Shown here in pieces: positions 1-10,659 of a DNA stretch of 64,000 nucleotides. The notes under the pieces were generated by a model, which did no database searches, had not been told where the DNA came from, and worked only from the letters and a program-made list of their open reading frames with translations. The position numbers and the translations under genes were made by a program. The DNA comes from Margaritifera margaritifera (lineage: Eukaryota; Mollusca; Bivalvia; Unionida; Margaritiferidae): positions 3,185,001 through 3,249,000 of the forward strand of contig JAQPZY010001549.1 of the NCBI GenBank assembly GCA_029931535.1, read 5' to 3'. The first letter of the stretch is position 1; every line of letters starts with the position of its first letter.

Positions 1-320
1 TAGAGATGCACGCACAGTCTTTCTCTCTCTTTCTATCGATCTAATGTTTTTTTTGTGTTATTTTGTTTTAGAGTAGAGATGCACGCACAATCTTTCTCTC
101 TCTTTCTATCGATCTAATGGTTTTTTTTGTGTTATTTTGTTTTAGAGTAGAGATGCACGCACAATCTTTCTCTCTCTTTCTATCGAACTAATGTTTTTTT
201 TTTGTGTTATTTTGTTTTAGAGTAGAGATGCACGCACAATCTTTCTCTCTCTTTCTATCGAACTAATGGTTTTTTTGTGTTATTTTGTTTTAGAGTAGAG
301 ATGCACGCACGCACGCACTC
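1..320. repeat. Minisatellite, about 74-bp period
   Basis: Four copies of a 73-75 bp unit begin at 1, 74, 148 and 223, each opening with TAGAGATGCACGCAC. A partial fifth copy starts at 296 and ends in a short CACG run. The copies differ mainly in poly-T length. The first base of the window is a unit start, so the array may extend to the left. Confidence 0.9.
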
Positions 321-579
321 TTGAATTTGAAAAAAATAATGAATATGTTCTTTCTTTCTATCGATCTGAAAAAAAAAAACCTTACCATGTTTTCCTTCAC
401 GTCGGAAATTCTAATATATATATAAAAACCACGTCTTCACCGGTTAAAAAGGAGAAGGAGAAGGAGGATTCCAATAAAAGAACATTGGAATCCTAAAGCG
501 AACCATCCTCCCTTTATCCTAAACTCAAACAACTCCTACCACATTAAAAACCCCCGCCACGTTAAAAAACTCCTGTTTT

Positions 580-772
580 CCCTGTAGAGACCCTTCGCCA
601 TCTTTTTTCCCTGTAGAGACCCTCCGCCGCCATTTTTCCCTGTAGAGGCCCACCACCATCTTTTTTCCCTGTAGAGGCCCACCGCCATCTTTTTTCCCTG
701 TAGAGGCCCACCGCCGCCATTTTTTCCCTGAAGAGGCCCTCCGCCATCTTTTTTCCCTGTAGAGGCCCCTTT
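580..772. repeat. Minisatellite, 29-30 bp period
   Basis: Seven copies of a unit containing CCCTGTAGAGGCCCACC begin near 580, 609, 638, 668, 697, 726 and 755. The repeat keeps both strands open for 60-100 codons, which explains the apparent glycine-rich frames here. It sits where the missing 5' half of the neighbouring LTR would be expected. Confidence 0.9.
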
Positions 773-796
773 TTCCCTATTTACCCCCCCTATACT

Positions 797-1125
797 ACTT
801 GTGAATTTGTTCAAAGATATTTTGGAGTACTTCATTTTGGCACATCAGCACATTAGAGACTACTGAAGCATCTGGACATTAAAGACCATTGGCACATCAA
901 CACATTCAAGGATACAGCCATTCATTCGGAACATTCTATATTTAGGACTTATAATTAGGACACTTAGAATTATAGGATTATTTTGGATTTTAATTCACAT
1001 TACTGTAAGTGTCTTTTGAATTTTCACTTTAGTTGCCTAGAAATAAATTGTTTGTTGATTTTTACTTGATTTGTTGGTTTCACTTTCTTTCTGTTACATT
1101 TTTCTTAGACTATAGAGTCGTAACA
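797..1125 (+). repeat. Partial 5' LTR of element 1
   Basis: From about 797 the sequence matches the last 330 bases or so of the 3' LTR (from about 6183), including the shared TTCAAAGATATTTTGGAGTA, and it ends in CGTAACA. The first 250 bp or so of the LTR are missing and are replaced by unrelated sequence containing the 29-30 bp minisatellite. Confidence 0.85.
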
Positions 1126-1130
1126 GAAAT

Positions 1131-1148
1131 TGGGGGCTCGTCAAGGAT
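1131..1148 (+). other. Primer-binding site resembling tRNA-Pro type
   Basis: TGGGGGCTCGTCAAGGAT lies 5 bases after the LTR end. It differs at two positions from the tRNA-Pro primer-binding site known in retroviruses. The second element has TGGCGGCTCGTCCGGATG in the same place (15891-15908). Both position and sequence support priming of minus-strand DNA synthesis by a proline tRNA. Confidence 0.75.
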
Positions 1149-1359
1149 AGATCTAAATTTCTTTAAATCATATTATAGATATTAAAGTTATTTTTGAAAT
1201 TCATATTGATTTTGTCTCGGAAATTTTGTTGTCTTTGGCAAAGATTTTAATTTGAGTACTTTTTTTTAGTGAAACCAACAAGCATTCACAATAGCATATA
1301 ATGTTCAGAATTTCATTTCAAATCCGACTCAGGAGGGGTTAAGGAGGGGTTAGAGTGTA

Positions 1360-1588
1360 TGAGAAAGGACGAGTTGCTCGAACTTGCCAGAAAGTACAGT
1401 CTGTCTGAGTCGAAATCATCACTGACAAAACAGGAGATAAAGATTATTTTATTCAATATTTAGTAGGATTTGGAATTTAGGATAGTAGTGTTTTAAGTTT
1501 AAAGAGAAAGCCTGTATCTGGTTCTGACAAGAAATTAAGAGAATTAGAGTTAAAGAACCAGATGGATTTAGAATTAGCAAAGCTTCAG

Positions 1589-1631
<43 letters not shown>

Positions 1632-2560
1632 GATGCAGAGAGAGAAAGAGGAGAGAGAGATGCAGAGGTAGATAGACGAAAGGGAAATGCAATTTTATTT
1701 AAGAGAATTAGAACTGGCAAACAGAGCACCACCACCTCCCTTTACACACAAGTTCAGCTTATGATGTTGCCAGATATATTAGGTTAGTACCCCCTTTTCA
1801 GGAAAAAGATGTAGATAAATACTTTCTTCACTTTGAGAAAATTGCTGAAAACTTAAAATGGCCCAGAGAGCATTGGACTTTGTTAATACAAAGTGTACTT
1901 ATTGGCAAAGCTCGTGAAGTCTACACTTCACTGTCAGTACAACAACGCACTGATTATGATGTGGTTAAGGAGTACATCTTGAAAGCTTATGAGTTGGTAC
2001 CTGAGGCATATCGACAAAGGTTTAGGAATTGTAGGAAAGAAACTGGACAAACTTATGTCGAATTTGCATAGGAAAAAGAACAACAATTTGAAAGGTGGTG
2101 CTCAGCCAAGAAAGTTGATCAAGATTATGATAACCTCAGACAGCTCTTATTAATTGAAGAGTTCAAGAGGTGCATCCATGGTAATGTTAAGACCTATCTT
2201 GACGAGCAGAAAGTGGAACCTTTGGAAAATGCTGCTCGTATGGCTGATGATTATTCCTTGACGCACAAAATTTCATATGGCAAAAAGTCTTCCTCTCAGC
2301 AGTTTTCTGGTAAAAAAACCCATTTCAATCTCGTATAAGTACTTCCAAATTTCATAACAGCACAACTGTTAGGAATCAAACATCTGCTAAGACTGATCAG
2401 AAATCTGTATCTCTTCCTACGTGCACTTATTGTAAAATGAAAGGGCACGTCGTTTCTGATTTCTTCAAGTTGAAAAATAAGCAACAGAGTAAAGACAGAG
2501 CTTTTCCGAATGCTCTTATTTCAAAGAGGTCAAGGTCACGGTCTTGTATTTAAAGCAATA
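1360..2560 (+). pseudogene. Gag pseudogene, SCAN-like, with zinc knuckle remnant
   Basis: The frame opens near 1360 with MRKDELLELARKYSLSESKS, a short N-terminal helical segment that element 2 also has. A Glu/Arg-rich stretch then coincides with a (GA)n expansion at about 1590-1627. From about 1795 to 2330 there is a helical Gag core with VPEAYRQRFRNCRKETGQTY, typical of SCAN-like Gag. The zinc knuckle near 2422-2470 reads C-x2-C-x4-H, but the fourth ligand is phenylalanine instead of cysteine. Several stops (for example just after the 2071 region) and frameshifts interrupt the frame. Confidence 0.85.
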
Positions 2561-2598
2561 CATTTTTTGAGTCAAACAAACCCCAGTTTGATTATATT

Positions 2599-3006
2599 TT
2601 GGAGACTTATGAACCATTCATGTCAGAAGGTTCTATATCACTTTTTGGTGATTCTGCCAAGCCTATCCCAATTAAATTATTAAGGGACACAGGAGCTTCT
2701 CAGAGTCTTTTATTATCAGGTACTTTGCCTTTGTCTGAGGAGTCTTCTTCAAGTGAAAGTGTTCTTTTTCAGGGAGTAGAGTGCGGCTTTGTAAATGTTC
2801 CCCTTCATTGCGTCAATTTGGCATCAGATTTAGTTTCCAGACCTGTGACTGTTGGGGCAGTGACTTCTTTACCCGTAGAGGGTGTTCATTTATTACTAGG
2901 CAATGACCTAGCCGGAGATAAGGTTGTGGTCAATCCACTTGTAACTGACAAGCCTTGTTTGGATCAGAAAGTTGATCATGTCGAAATTGAAATCCCTGAT
3001 TTGTAA
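2599..3006 (+). pseudogene. Retroelement aspartic protease region
   Basis: This open stretch of about 135 codons carries IKLLRDTGASQSLLL, in which DTGA is the retropepsin catalytic motif, followed by a hydrophobic segment ending in LLLGNDLAGDKVV. In the element it would release Gag and Pol products. The same region is open for about 143 codons in element 2 (17297-17728), so it is one of the better-kept parts of both copies. It lies directly ahead of integrase, not RT. Confidence 0.85.
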
Positions 3007-3030
3007 CCTGCTTGTGCAGTTACCAGAGCT

Positions 3031-3414
3031 ATGGCAAAAAGAGCCCTTGAGAGTGATGTTGATCAGGATATTATTTCTTTAGCTGACACATGTATTAGTC
3101 AGTCTTTTGATGAGGTCACTTTTTCCACAGGTATTGATCAATCAAACGGTATTGATCACAGTGATTCTCTTTTGACAACTCATTCTCTTTATTCTAATCA
3201 GGGTGACAAACGACAATCACTTGTCGTTGAACAGGAACAAGATCCCGAGATATTCTGTTTGTTTCAGAGGGTTATTAGTGAAACTGAAGCCACACAAGTT
3301 CCAGTGTGTTACTTTGTGAAAAATGGGGTCCTTATGAGACTATGGAGACTACCTGAGGTACCCGATGGTGACGAGTGTTCAGTGAGATATCAAATTGTTG
3401 TTGCTAAAAAATGA
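3031..3414 (+). pseudogene. Protease-integrase linker of element 1
   Basis: About 127 open codons follow a stop at the protease end. The first half is acidic and Ser/Thr-rich. The second half (CYFVKNGVLMRLWR) resembles the N-terminal lead-in of Ty3/Gypsy integrases. The frame is lost just before the zinc-binding cysteines of integrase, at about 3415. It is part of the polyprotein, not a separate gene. Confidence 0.6.
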
Positions 3415-4300
3415 TGTTTCTAAATACTGCAGATCTTGTCACACTTGTCAAATGGTAGGAAAACCCAATCAGAAGATACCTAAGGCTCATCTGCAACCTA
3501 CTGTATTCCTGCATTTGATGAACCATTTGGTGGAATAATGGTAGACTGTGTCGGTCCTTTACCTAAGACCAAGTCAGGCAACCAATACTTGTTGACCATC
3601 ATGTGTGCATCTACAAGATTTCAAGAGGCAATTCCTCTGAGAAATATAAATTTTATGTCTGGAATTTTCCAATAAGTTATGTATGAATTAGTCATCCAAC
3701 AGTTTAAATGTTCTGCCTATCACCCTGAAAGTCAAGGTGCTTTGGAAAGATTTCATCAAACTTTGAAGAATATGATTCAATCATATTGCTTTGATACAGG
3801 AAAGGACTGGGATGAGGGTGTTCATTTGTTGTTGTTTGCTGTTAGGGAATCAGTTCAAGAGTCATTGGGTTTTAGTCCCTTTGAACTGGCTTTTGGACAT
3901 ACTGTCCATGGACCAGTGAAATTATTGAAAGAGAAACTTCTTTCAAATGAAGATTAAAAGATTAATCTTCTTGACTATGTCTCAGATTTCAAATATAAGT
4001 TGTCAAAGGCCTGTGAAGTCGCAAGAACTAATCTTCACACTACCCAGTCAAAAATGAAATTAAGGTACGACAGAAATACACAGGAAAGGAGTTTTAAACC
4101 TGGTGATAAAGTTCTAGCTCTCTTTCTCATACCTCAAAATCCGCTTCAGGCTTAATTTTATGGTCCTTGTACCGTTGAAAAGAACGTAAATTACTTAAAT
4201 TATATCATTAACACCCCTGGGAGATGGAAACAGATACAAATTTGTCATATAAATATGATAAAGGAATATTTTGACAGAGACAGCCCAGCTAATTATTCAG
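3407..4300 (+). pseudogene. Integrase pseudogene, catalytic core internally deleted
   Basis: The cysteine half of the HHCC zinc domain survives as CRSCHTCQMVGK near 3427. The first catalytic aspartate lies in MVDCVGPLP near 3540, and the glutamate in SQGALERFHQTLK near 3735. Compared with element 2, about 100 bases are missing near 3650, and with them the middle catalytic aspartate. The C-terminal part to about 4290 keeps a recognisable RSFKPGDKVLA block in broken frames. Integrase inserts the cDNA into the genome; this copy cannot. Confidence 0.85.
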
Positions 4301-4486
4301 TTAATTTAGTTGTACCTGTCCCACACAGTGAAGATATCAACAATGGAATACAATCAGACTATAGTGACTCTGGTATAACCAATGTTCGGAATTCATAAAT
4401 ATTGAACAATCTGGACCAAAAACTGTCACATATACAACAACAGGAAAGAAAATGAACTAAAACAGCTATTACATGACTATGAACAC

Positions 4487-5789
4487 TTGTTTCCTGATCC
4501 CACACGAACAAGTAAAATCTATCATGATGTTGACATTGTAGATTCTGCACCTGTGAAACAGCATCGTTATAGGATGAATCCTCTCAAACAGAACTATCTG
4601 AAGAAAAAAAGTCAGTATTCACTGGAGAATGATTTTATAGAACCATGTAAAAGTAACTGGAGTTCACCATGTATTCTTGTTCCTAAGCCAGATAATACAT
4701 TCCGCATGTGTACTGACTATAGAAAAGTCAACAGTGTCACCAAAACGGATTCATTTCCAATCCCAAGAATGGAAGATTGCATTGATAAAATTGGAAATGC
4801 GAAATATGTCACCAAGTTTGACCTTTTAAAAAGATTCTGGCAAATTCCACCGATGGAAAGGGCAAAAGAAATTTCAGCATTTGTAACTCCAGATAGACTT
4901 AATCAATATAAAGTCATGCTGTTTGGAATGAAAAATTCTCCTGCAACGTGTCAACGTCTGATTAACATGATAACATCTGGTCTTGATAATAGTGACGTGT
5001 ATGTCGATGACATCACTTTCTACAACAACACCTGGGAAGATCACTTGGAAACCATTTGGAAATTCTTTGATCGACTCTGATGATTAATTTGAGCAAAAGT
5101 GAGTTTTGCCATGCTTGTGTCACATTTGTAGGACATATTGTGGGACAAGGTCAAGTTAAACCTATAGAAGCTAAGGTCAAAGCTATCTCTGAATTTCCGG
5201 TACCAATTGGTAAAAAGCAACTGATGCGATTTTTAGGTATGGTTGGATATTATCGGAAATTTTGTTCAAATTTGTCCATAATTGCTGAACCTTCAACAGG
5301 TTTACTGGGTAAGAAAACCAAATTTAATTGGGCTGACAAGTGTCAGGAATCTTTTGACAAGTTAAAGGCCATGCTTAAGAATGCACCAGTGCTTTCTACA
5401 CCAAATTTCAGTCAACCATTTAAATTATCTGTTGATGCAAGTGATGTAGGGGTCAGTGGAGTATTGATTCAGGAAGACAAAAGTGGTGTGAATCACCCTG
5501 TGTGTTATTTTTCTAAAAAACTTAACAAACACCAGAAAAATTAATCCACAATTGAGAAGGAATGTTTGGCTTTGATATTGGCTTTACAGCATTGTGAAGT
5601 GTATGTTACCTCAGCTCTTCCTCCAATTATTGTGTACAGTGATTACAATCCCCTTACTTTCATCAAAAAAATGAAAGATAAAGATCGGAGATTGTTGAGA
5701 TGGAGTTTAATATTGCAGGAATAGAACATTTACATCAGACACATCAGGGGAAAAGACAATGTGATTGCAGATGCACTCTCACATGCTTA
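4487..5789 (+). pseudogene. Reverse transcriptase and RNase H pseudogene
   Basis: The RT frame (4487-5080) has KFDLLKRFWQIP, FGMKNSPATCQR and the catalytic YVDD box in DVYVDDITFY. At 5077-5085 a short deletion shifts the frame; the thumb and connection continue at 5080-5544 with INLSKSEFCHACVTFVGH. RNase H begins at LSVDASDVGVSGVLI. It is cut by an in-frame TAA at about 5542 where a tyrosine codon is expected, then continues through IEKECLALILAL to a C-terminal GKDNVIADALSHA and a stop near 5789. Being downstream of integrase, this domain sits at the 3' end of the element. Confidence 0.9.
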
Positions 5790-5918
5790 GATATGTTATA
5801 TTGCTTGATATAATTAAGTTCAGTATCATAAAACATCTTCTAATGTAATTTTGGTTATTAGAGTATTAGATGCATATTCTAAAGAAAGCTTTATTGCGTA
5901 AATCTTTCTTTTTCTTTA

Positions 5919-6507
5919 CGAGGGGAGGTGTTATGTATGATGTTTATATAATATTATAAATATTTTAGGAAATTATAAATGTTTCTTGACTTCAATATAT
6001 CTTTATATATACCATGTTTAGTGGACAGTTTTTCAGTTTCGACCTTACCATCAGTCTTTTAAAGAGCCATTACAGCTGTGGAAAATCATTCCAAATTCTT
6101 AGAGAGGAATTATTTAAAATATTCATTGGATTATAAAAGTGCTCATAGACTTTTGGATTTTGGATTGATGATTTTGGGATTTATGTGAACTTATTCAAAG
6201 ATATTTTGGAGTACTTCATTTTGGCATATCAGAATATTAAGACTACTGACACATCTGGACATTATAGATCATTGGCACATCAACACATTCAAGGATACAG
6301 CCATTCATTCGTAACATTCAACATTTAGGACTTGTAATTAGGACTTTTAGAATTATTGGATTATTTGGAGTTTAATTCACATTACTGTAAGTGTCTTTTG
6401 AATTTTCACTTTAACTGCCTAGAAATAAATTGCTTGTTGATTATTACTTGATTTGCTGGTTTCAATTTGTTTTTGTTACATTTTTCTTAGACCATAGAGT
6501 CATAACA
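5919..6507 (+). repeat. Polypurine tract and 3' LTR of element 1
   Basis: The tract CGAGGGGAGG is followed at 5929 by TGTTATG, and the LTR ends at 6507 with CATAACA, giving a perfect 7-base terminal inverted repeat and a 579-bp LTR. The same purine tract precedes the 3' LTR of element 2 at 19330-19338. The target duplication cannot be tested because the 5' end of the element is missing. Confidence 0.85.
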
Positions 6508-6602
6508 CTGTTTAATACTTTTTTTGATCAGTATTTAAATGCAAACAATGTTAGTGAGATCATCTTACAATCAATTTGCTCAACTGTTTGAATACCTTTC
6601 TG

Positions 6603-6706
<104 letters not shown>

Positions 6707-6709
6707 AAG

Positions 6710-7119
6710 CTGATGATAAGAAACAACAAACACTAAAATACATCTACATAACCAAGTTTAATTGAATTAGTAAATTTATTAAAAATCAATAAATGGTACC
6801 ATTAATAGTATTTATTTAACTTAATGTTGTTAACATTACAAACATAAGGCATGTATGCGCATGAGAACAAGTTATTTATTGTTCTATTCCCTTTTGCACA
6901 ATACATACATTTATATATTTTTAACTAGATAAATTACGCATTCACGTTTTCTTTTGCTTAAATGTAAATGAACTCTTTATATACTGTCTATATCAAAGTA
7001 TAGTGGGCCAAAATGACCCGCAAATGCAGAATGAATCAACCCGATTGAAATAGTGTGCCAAAACCACCCAGCCGAATTGACCTGGGATGAACTGGTTTTG
7101 GGCCGAAATGACTATAAGC
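6710..7119. other. No gene recognised
   Basis: AT-rich sequence. Near 7000-7105 short motifs such as GGGCCAAAATGACC and GGGCCGAAATGAC recur in direct orientation, suggesting an old minor repeat. No coding support. Confidence 0.6.
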
Positions 7120-7622
7120 CCTTATTCTCACTCCGTCACAAATTTCTCACTTAATGGGGTTTGTCCAGTATGCACTCTAGTGCGCACTAAGCCTGAGGAA
7201 CCGAACATTTCATTTTGGGTCGGGTGGGGGTGGGGGTTCTTTTGAACTAAGATATTCTCTTTCTTTAATGTCAACAAATAGTTTTCAGCTATAACCATGG
7301 ATGTAATAGATTCTTTTTTTTTAACAAAATAGAGGAAGAAAGTAATGGTAGGTTCCTATTCATGACATACTTTACATTTAAATGGATTTTCTCCAGTATC
7401 TATTCTCATGTGCACCTTCAAACATTCACTGTCTAAATATTTGCTCCCATACTTTACACTTATATGTTGTTGTTTTTTTTATCCAGTATGTATCTTCACT
7501 AACAGCTTCAGAGATCAACTCCTTTTAAATATTTCATCATAAACTTCACATTTTAATGTTTTTTCTCCAGTATGTTTCCTCATGTGCAACGTCAAACTTC
7601 CACTCCCGCTAAACAGTTGATT
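7120..7622 (-). pseudogene. Decayed C-terminal fingers of zinc-finger locus A
   Basis: Downstream of the stop of the 16-finger frame, the minus strand still decodes as zinc-finger sequence. The same frame gives FSGSGSLTLHMRKHTGEK, then a finger with further stops, and a last remnant near 7380-7440. Beyond that, 7120-7340 matches 23884-24100 of locus B, including a G-rich run and CAATGTAATAGATTC, so the paralogy extends outside the coding part. Confidence 0.8.
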
Positions 7623-8993
7623 TCATATGTCACACTTCAATGCTTTTTCGCCAGTATGTATCCTCATGTGCTTCTTCAAGTTTCCGCCCACACGAAATAT
7701 TTTATCACAAACTTCACACTTATATGGTTTTTCTCCAGTGTGTATCATAGTGTGATTTTTCAGATGTCCACTTACACGAAACATTTCATTACAAACTTCA
7801 CACTTGAATGGTTTGTCTCCAGTATGTATCATCAGGTGCACCTTCAGAGGTTCACTGCTACTAAACATTTTATAACAAACTTCACATTTAAATGGCTTTT
7901 CTCCAGTATGTATCCTCATGTGCACCTTCAGAGACTTCCTCTGTGTTAAGCTTTTATCACATACTTCGCACTTAAATGGTTTTTCTCCAGTATGTATCCT
8001 CATGTGCTTTTTCAGATTTCCATTCAGGCTAAACATTTTAGCACAAACTTCACACCTGTAGGTTTTCTCACCAGTGTGTATCATCATATGCACCCTCAAA
8101 CCTCCACTTCTACTAAACATTGCACTACACACTTCACATTTGAATGGTTTTTCTCTAGTATGTGTGCTCGAATGCAATTTCAGACTTCCACTCCTACTAA
8201 ACATTTCATTACAAACTTCACACTTAAATGGTTTTTCTCCTGTATGTATCGTCATGTGCTCTTTGAGATGTCCACTCCTCCTAAACATTTCCGCACAAAC
8301 TTCACATTTAAATGGCTTTTCTCCGGTATGTATCCTCCTGTGTATCTTCAAACATTCGCTCTGTCTAAACCTTTTATCACATACTTCACATTTAAATGGT
8401 TTTTCTCCAGTATGTATCGTCATATGCTTATTCAAATGACCAATCAAACCAAACATCTGCTCACATAGTTCACACTTAAATGGTTTTACACCAGTACGTA
8501 TCCTTATGTTCTTTTTCAGATGAAACAGTTCATCAGAATTTTCACACTTAAATAATTTTTCTCCAGAATGTAACGTCATGTGCATCTTCAGCGGTCCACT
8601 CCTACTAAACATTTCATCACAAACTTCGCATTTAAATGGCTTTTCTCCAGTATGTATCCTCATGTGTACCTTCAGGCATTCACTCTGTCTAAACCTTTTA
8701 TCACATACTTCACAATTAAATGGTTTTTCTCCAGAATGTATCCTCGTGTGCTTCTTTAGATGTCCACTCTCACGAAACATTTCATTACATACTTCACACT
8801 TAAATGGTTTTTCTCCAGTATGCATCCTCATGTGCCTCTTCTGACTTCCACTTTGACTAAACATTTCATCACATACTTCACACTTAAATGGTTTTTCTCC
8901 AGTATGTATCCTCATATGTATCTTGAGACAGCCACGCACTTTAAACATTGCATTACAAACTTCACACTTAAATTGTTTTTCTTCTGTATGCAT
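7623..8993 (-). CDS. C2H2 zinc-finger array, 16 fingers, probably a gene fragment (locus A)
   Basis: The 457-residue open frame is made of tandem C2H2 fingers joined by HTGEKPFKC linkers. I count 16, with typical cores such as CEVCDKRFRQSECLKVH. Fifteen keep both cysteines and both histidines. The sixth is decayed: one cysteine is serine (CENSDE), the finger is shortened, and its final histidine is arginine. Such arrays bind DNA in a sequence-specific way in the nucleus. The frame opens inside a linker (MHTEEKQF), with no N-terminal effector domain or upstream exon that I can see. It ends at TGA exactly where the second cysteine of finger 17 should be, and recognisable fingers continue beyond. 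I therefore think this is a truncated or pseudogenised copy, though a shortened functional protein cannot be excluded. Confidence 0.75.
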   Translation of the reverse strand: MHTEEKQFKCEVCNAMFKVRGCLKIHMRIHTGEKPFKCEVCDEMFSQSGSQKRHMRMHTGEKPFKCEVCNEMFRESGHLKKHTRIHSGEKPFNCEVCDKRFRQSECLKVHMRIHTGEKPFKCEVCDEMFSRSGPLKMHMTLHSGEKLFKCENSDELFHLKKNIRIRTGVKPFKCELCEQMFGLIGHLNKHMTIHTGEKPFKCEVCDKRFRQSECLKIHRRIHTGEKPFKCEVCAEMFRRSGHLKEHMTIHTGEKPFKCEVCNEMFSRSGSLKLHSSTHTREKPFKCEVCSAMFSRSGGLRVHMMIHTGEKTYRCEVCAKMFSLNGNLKKHMRIHTGEKPFKCEVCDKSLTQRKSLKVHMRIHTGEKPFKCEVCYKMFSSSEPLKVHLMIHTGDKPFKCEVCNEMFRVSGHLKNHTMIHTGEKPYKCEVCDKIFRVGGNLKKHMRIHTGEKALKCDI

Positions 8994-8999
8994 CCTCAA

Positions 9000-9390
9000 T
9001 ACAGCGCGCTTATATAATTTAAACGGGGTTAAGAAACGGAATACGGAACTCAGCGTATTATGGAACGGAAAACGGAACGAAACGGATATTATAGCTCATC
9101 ATTATTGTAAATATATGTAACGCAAGCACCGTCTACCTTTCATACTATATTTACCATGATTTTTCGTAACATACCCGACACGGGCGCCCTTGTGTGAATA
9201 GTTTACTAGCATGTCCGACATAAATGGTGAAGTGTAGAGATTTTATAATAACATTAATATTGAATAAGTAAAAACAAGATGAATATACTAATCAACGTAA
9301 AATGACCATTAAAATTAAAAATAATTTTACAGGTTGTTTTTTTAAATTTTTTTTCGTAATTATTATAAATCTTGAAATCAGAGTTCAAAC
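9000..9390. other. No gene recognised
   Basis: This interval follows the 5' edge of zinc-finger locus A. Near 9050-9090 there is a short degenerate run of GGAACGGAAAACGGAACG-like words. The remainder is AT-rich with no supported coding frame. Confidence 0.55.
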
Positions 9391-10048
9391 TATAGTATTC
9401 GTACACCCTCCCCCCCCACACACACACACACAGACAGATTTTAAAAACAAGAAACATCAAGAATATAAACAAAAATGCAAAAAACTTAGTCATTTCATTC
9501 ATCAATTTTTTATTTCTAACTTGATTGTCGCCAGGAGGTCCCAAACACTCAACTTGATTTTCTTTAGTAACACGGTCGCCATATTTGCATGGGCGAGTCT
9601 ATGTTTTTAAGCAACAGATCTTAAGTAGTTCACTATCTTTGATAATCTCAATAATTCCGTAAATTTAGGAGTTACATCTCTTTGAACAGATGTATACAAG
9701 AGTTCATCCTTTGTATTTGTTCAATTTTGTTTTAGAAATATTAAAACTAGACATTGGAAATTTTGGACGCAGACGACACAGTTTTTACTGAAATGGAATT
9801 TCTAAAAACCAGAAAAGGTCAGTGAGCCGTCTGTCTGCTTGTTTACATAGAGAGCTTGCGTTTAGTTTGAAACACCAATAACTTGACCGTGTTTGGAACC
9901 CCCTGGCGACAATCAGGTCAGAAATTATATGTTGATGAATGAAAGGACTAAGTTTTATGCATTTTTCATATCCTTGATGCGTTTCATTTTTAAAATCGAG
10001 GGTGGGTGGGTGGTTTACAAACAAACGGGATGGTGTGCGAATACTATA
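9391..10048. mobile_element. Inverted-repeat element, unclassified
   Basis: The arm at about 9391-9557 and the arm at about 9882-10048 are reverse complements over about 165 bases. Shared words include CCTGGCGACAATCA, TTGATGAATGAAA and GACTAAGTTTT, and the outer ends read TATAGTATTCG and CGAATACTATA. The centre is about 325 bp. The left arm also carries a C-run and (CA)n. There is no coding capacity; the shape suggests a fold-back or MITE-like element, or two inverted copies of one repeat. Confidence 0.7.
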
Positions 10049-10659
10049 GGCTTATGTGACAAACTTAAGATGAGAAAATCAAATTTGTATTATCATTGGT
10101 AAGGCATAATTAGCTCTTGGGAAAAATTTAATTGTTTCTATTGGCTACTTGGAAACGAGACAGACAAACAAATAAAAACAAACCTACTGACAGACACGCT
10201 GTATTGTATCTACTTCGAATCGTAATGTTTGTTATCGCGTCCAGTTTTGACAAGTCGCTCTTGGCGTCTCTATTTTTGTGTACGGTTTAGTACATTAACA
10301 ACTAGAAATCTGGTTTTTAATATATCAAACCGTAGACTTGATTACAGAAGATACAAAGAGTAACTTTACGAAACCGGAAACGATACCAAACATCTGGATA
10401 CGGAGTAGATACAATACATTGAGACATCTTGAGGCAGAAACAGAAATGGGATTTAATAATATGCCTATTTTGTAAAAGAAGTTGTATAAAAAAATTCACA
10501 TTGATTTTTAAAACAAGATTAGACATTATTAATTGTTAACTGTTTTCGTGATCAAATTTTGTAAGAACTTTAAGGAATCATATCAATTTGGAGAAAAAAG
10601 AAGTTTTTGAATACAAGCTAAAAGAGCGGTTTTCAGAGAATTCGTTTATGTAAATTACA

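Larger units (their letters stand above)
797..6507 (+). mobile_element. Gmr1-like Ty3/Gypsy LTR retrotransposon, decayed (element 1)
   Basis: The order is partial 5' LTR, primer-binding site, Gag, aspartic protease, integrase, reverse transcriptase, RNase H, polypurine tract and 3' LTR. Integrase ahead of RT is the hallmark of the Gmr1-like branch of Ty3/Gypsy elements, and the SCAN-like Gag agrees with that branch. All frames carry stops, indels or frameshifts, so this copy is inactive. A second, differently damaged relative lies at 15165-19505. Confidence 0.9.

Noticed and set aside
536..835. Glycine-rich 99-codon frame on the minus strand
   Set aside because: It is the translation of the 29-30 bp minisatellite.
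7572..9120. Plus-strand open frames opposite zinc-finger locus A
   Set aside because: They are antisense shadows of the 84-base finger repeat (recurring HFITNFT, SHLNGFSPVC), as are those at 24.2, 25.5-26.8 and 29.0-29.7 kb.
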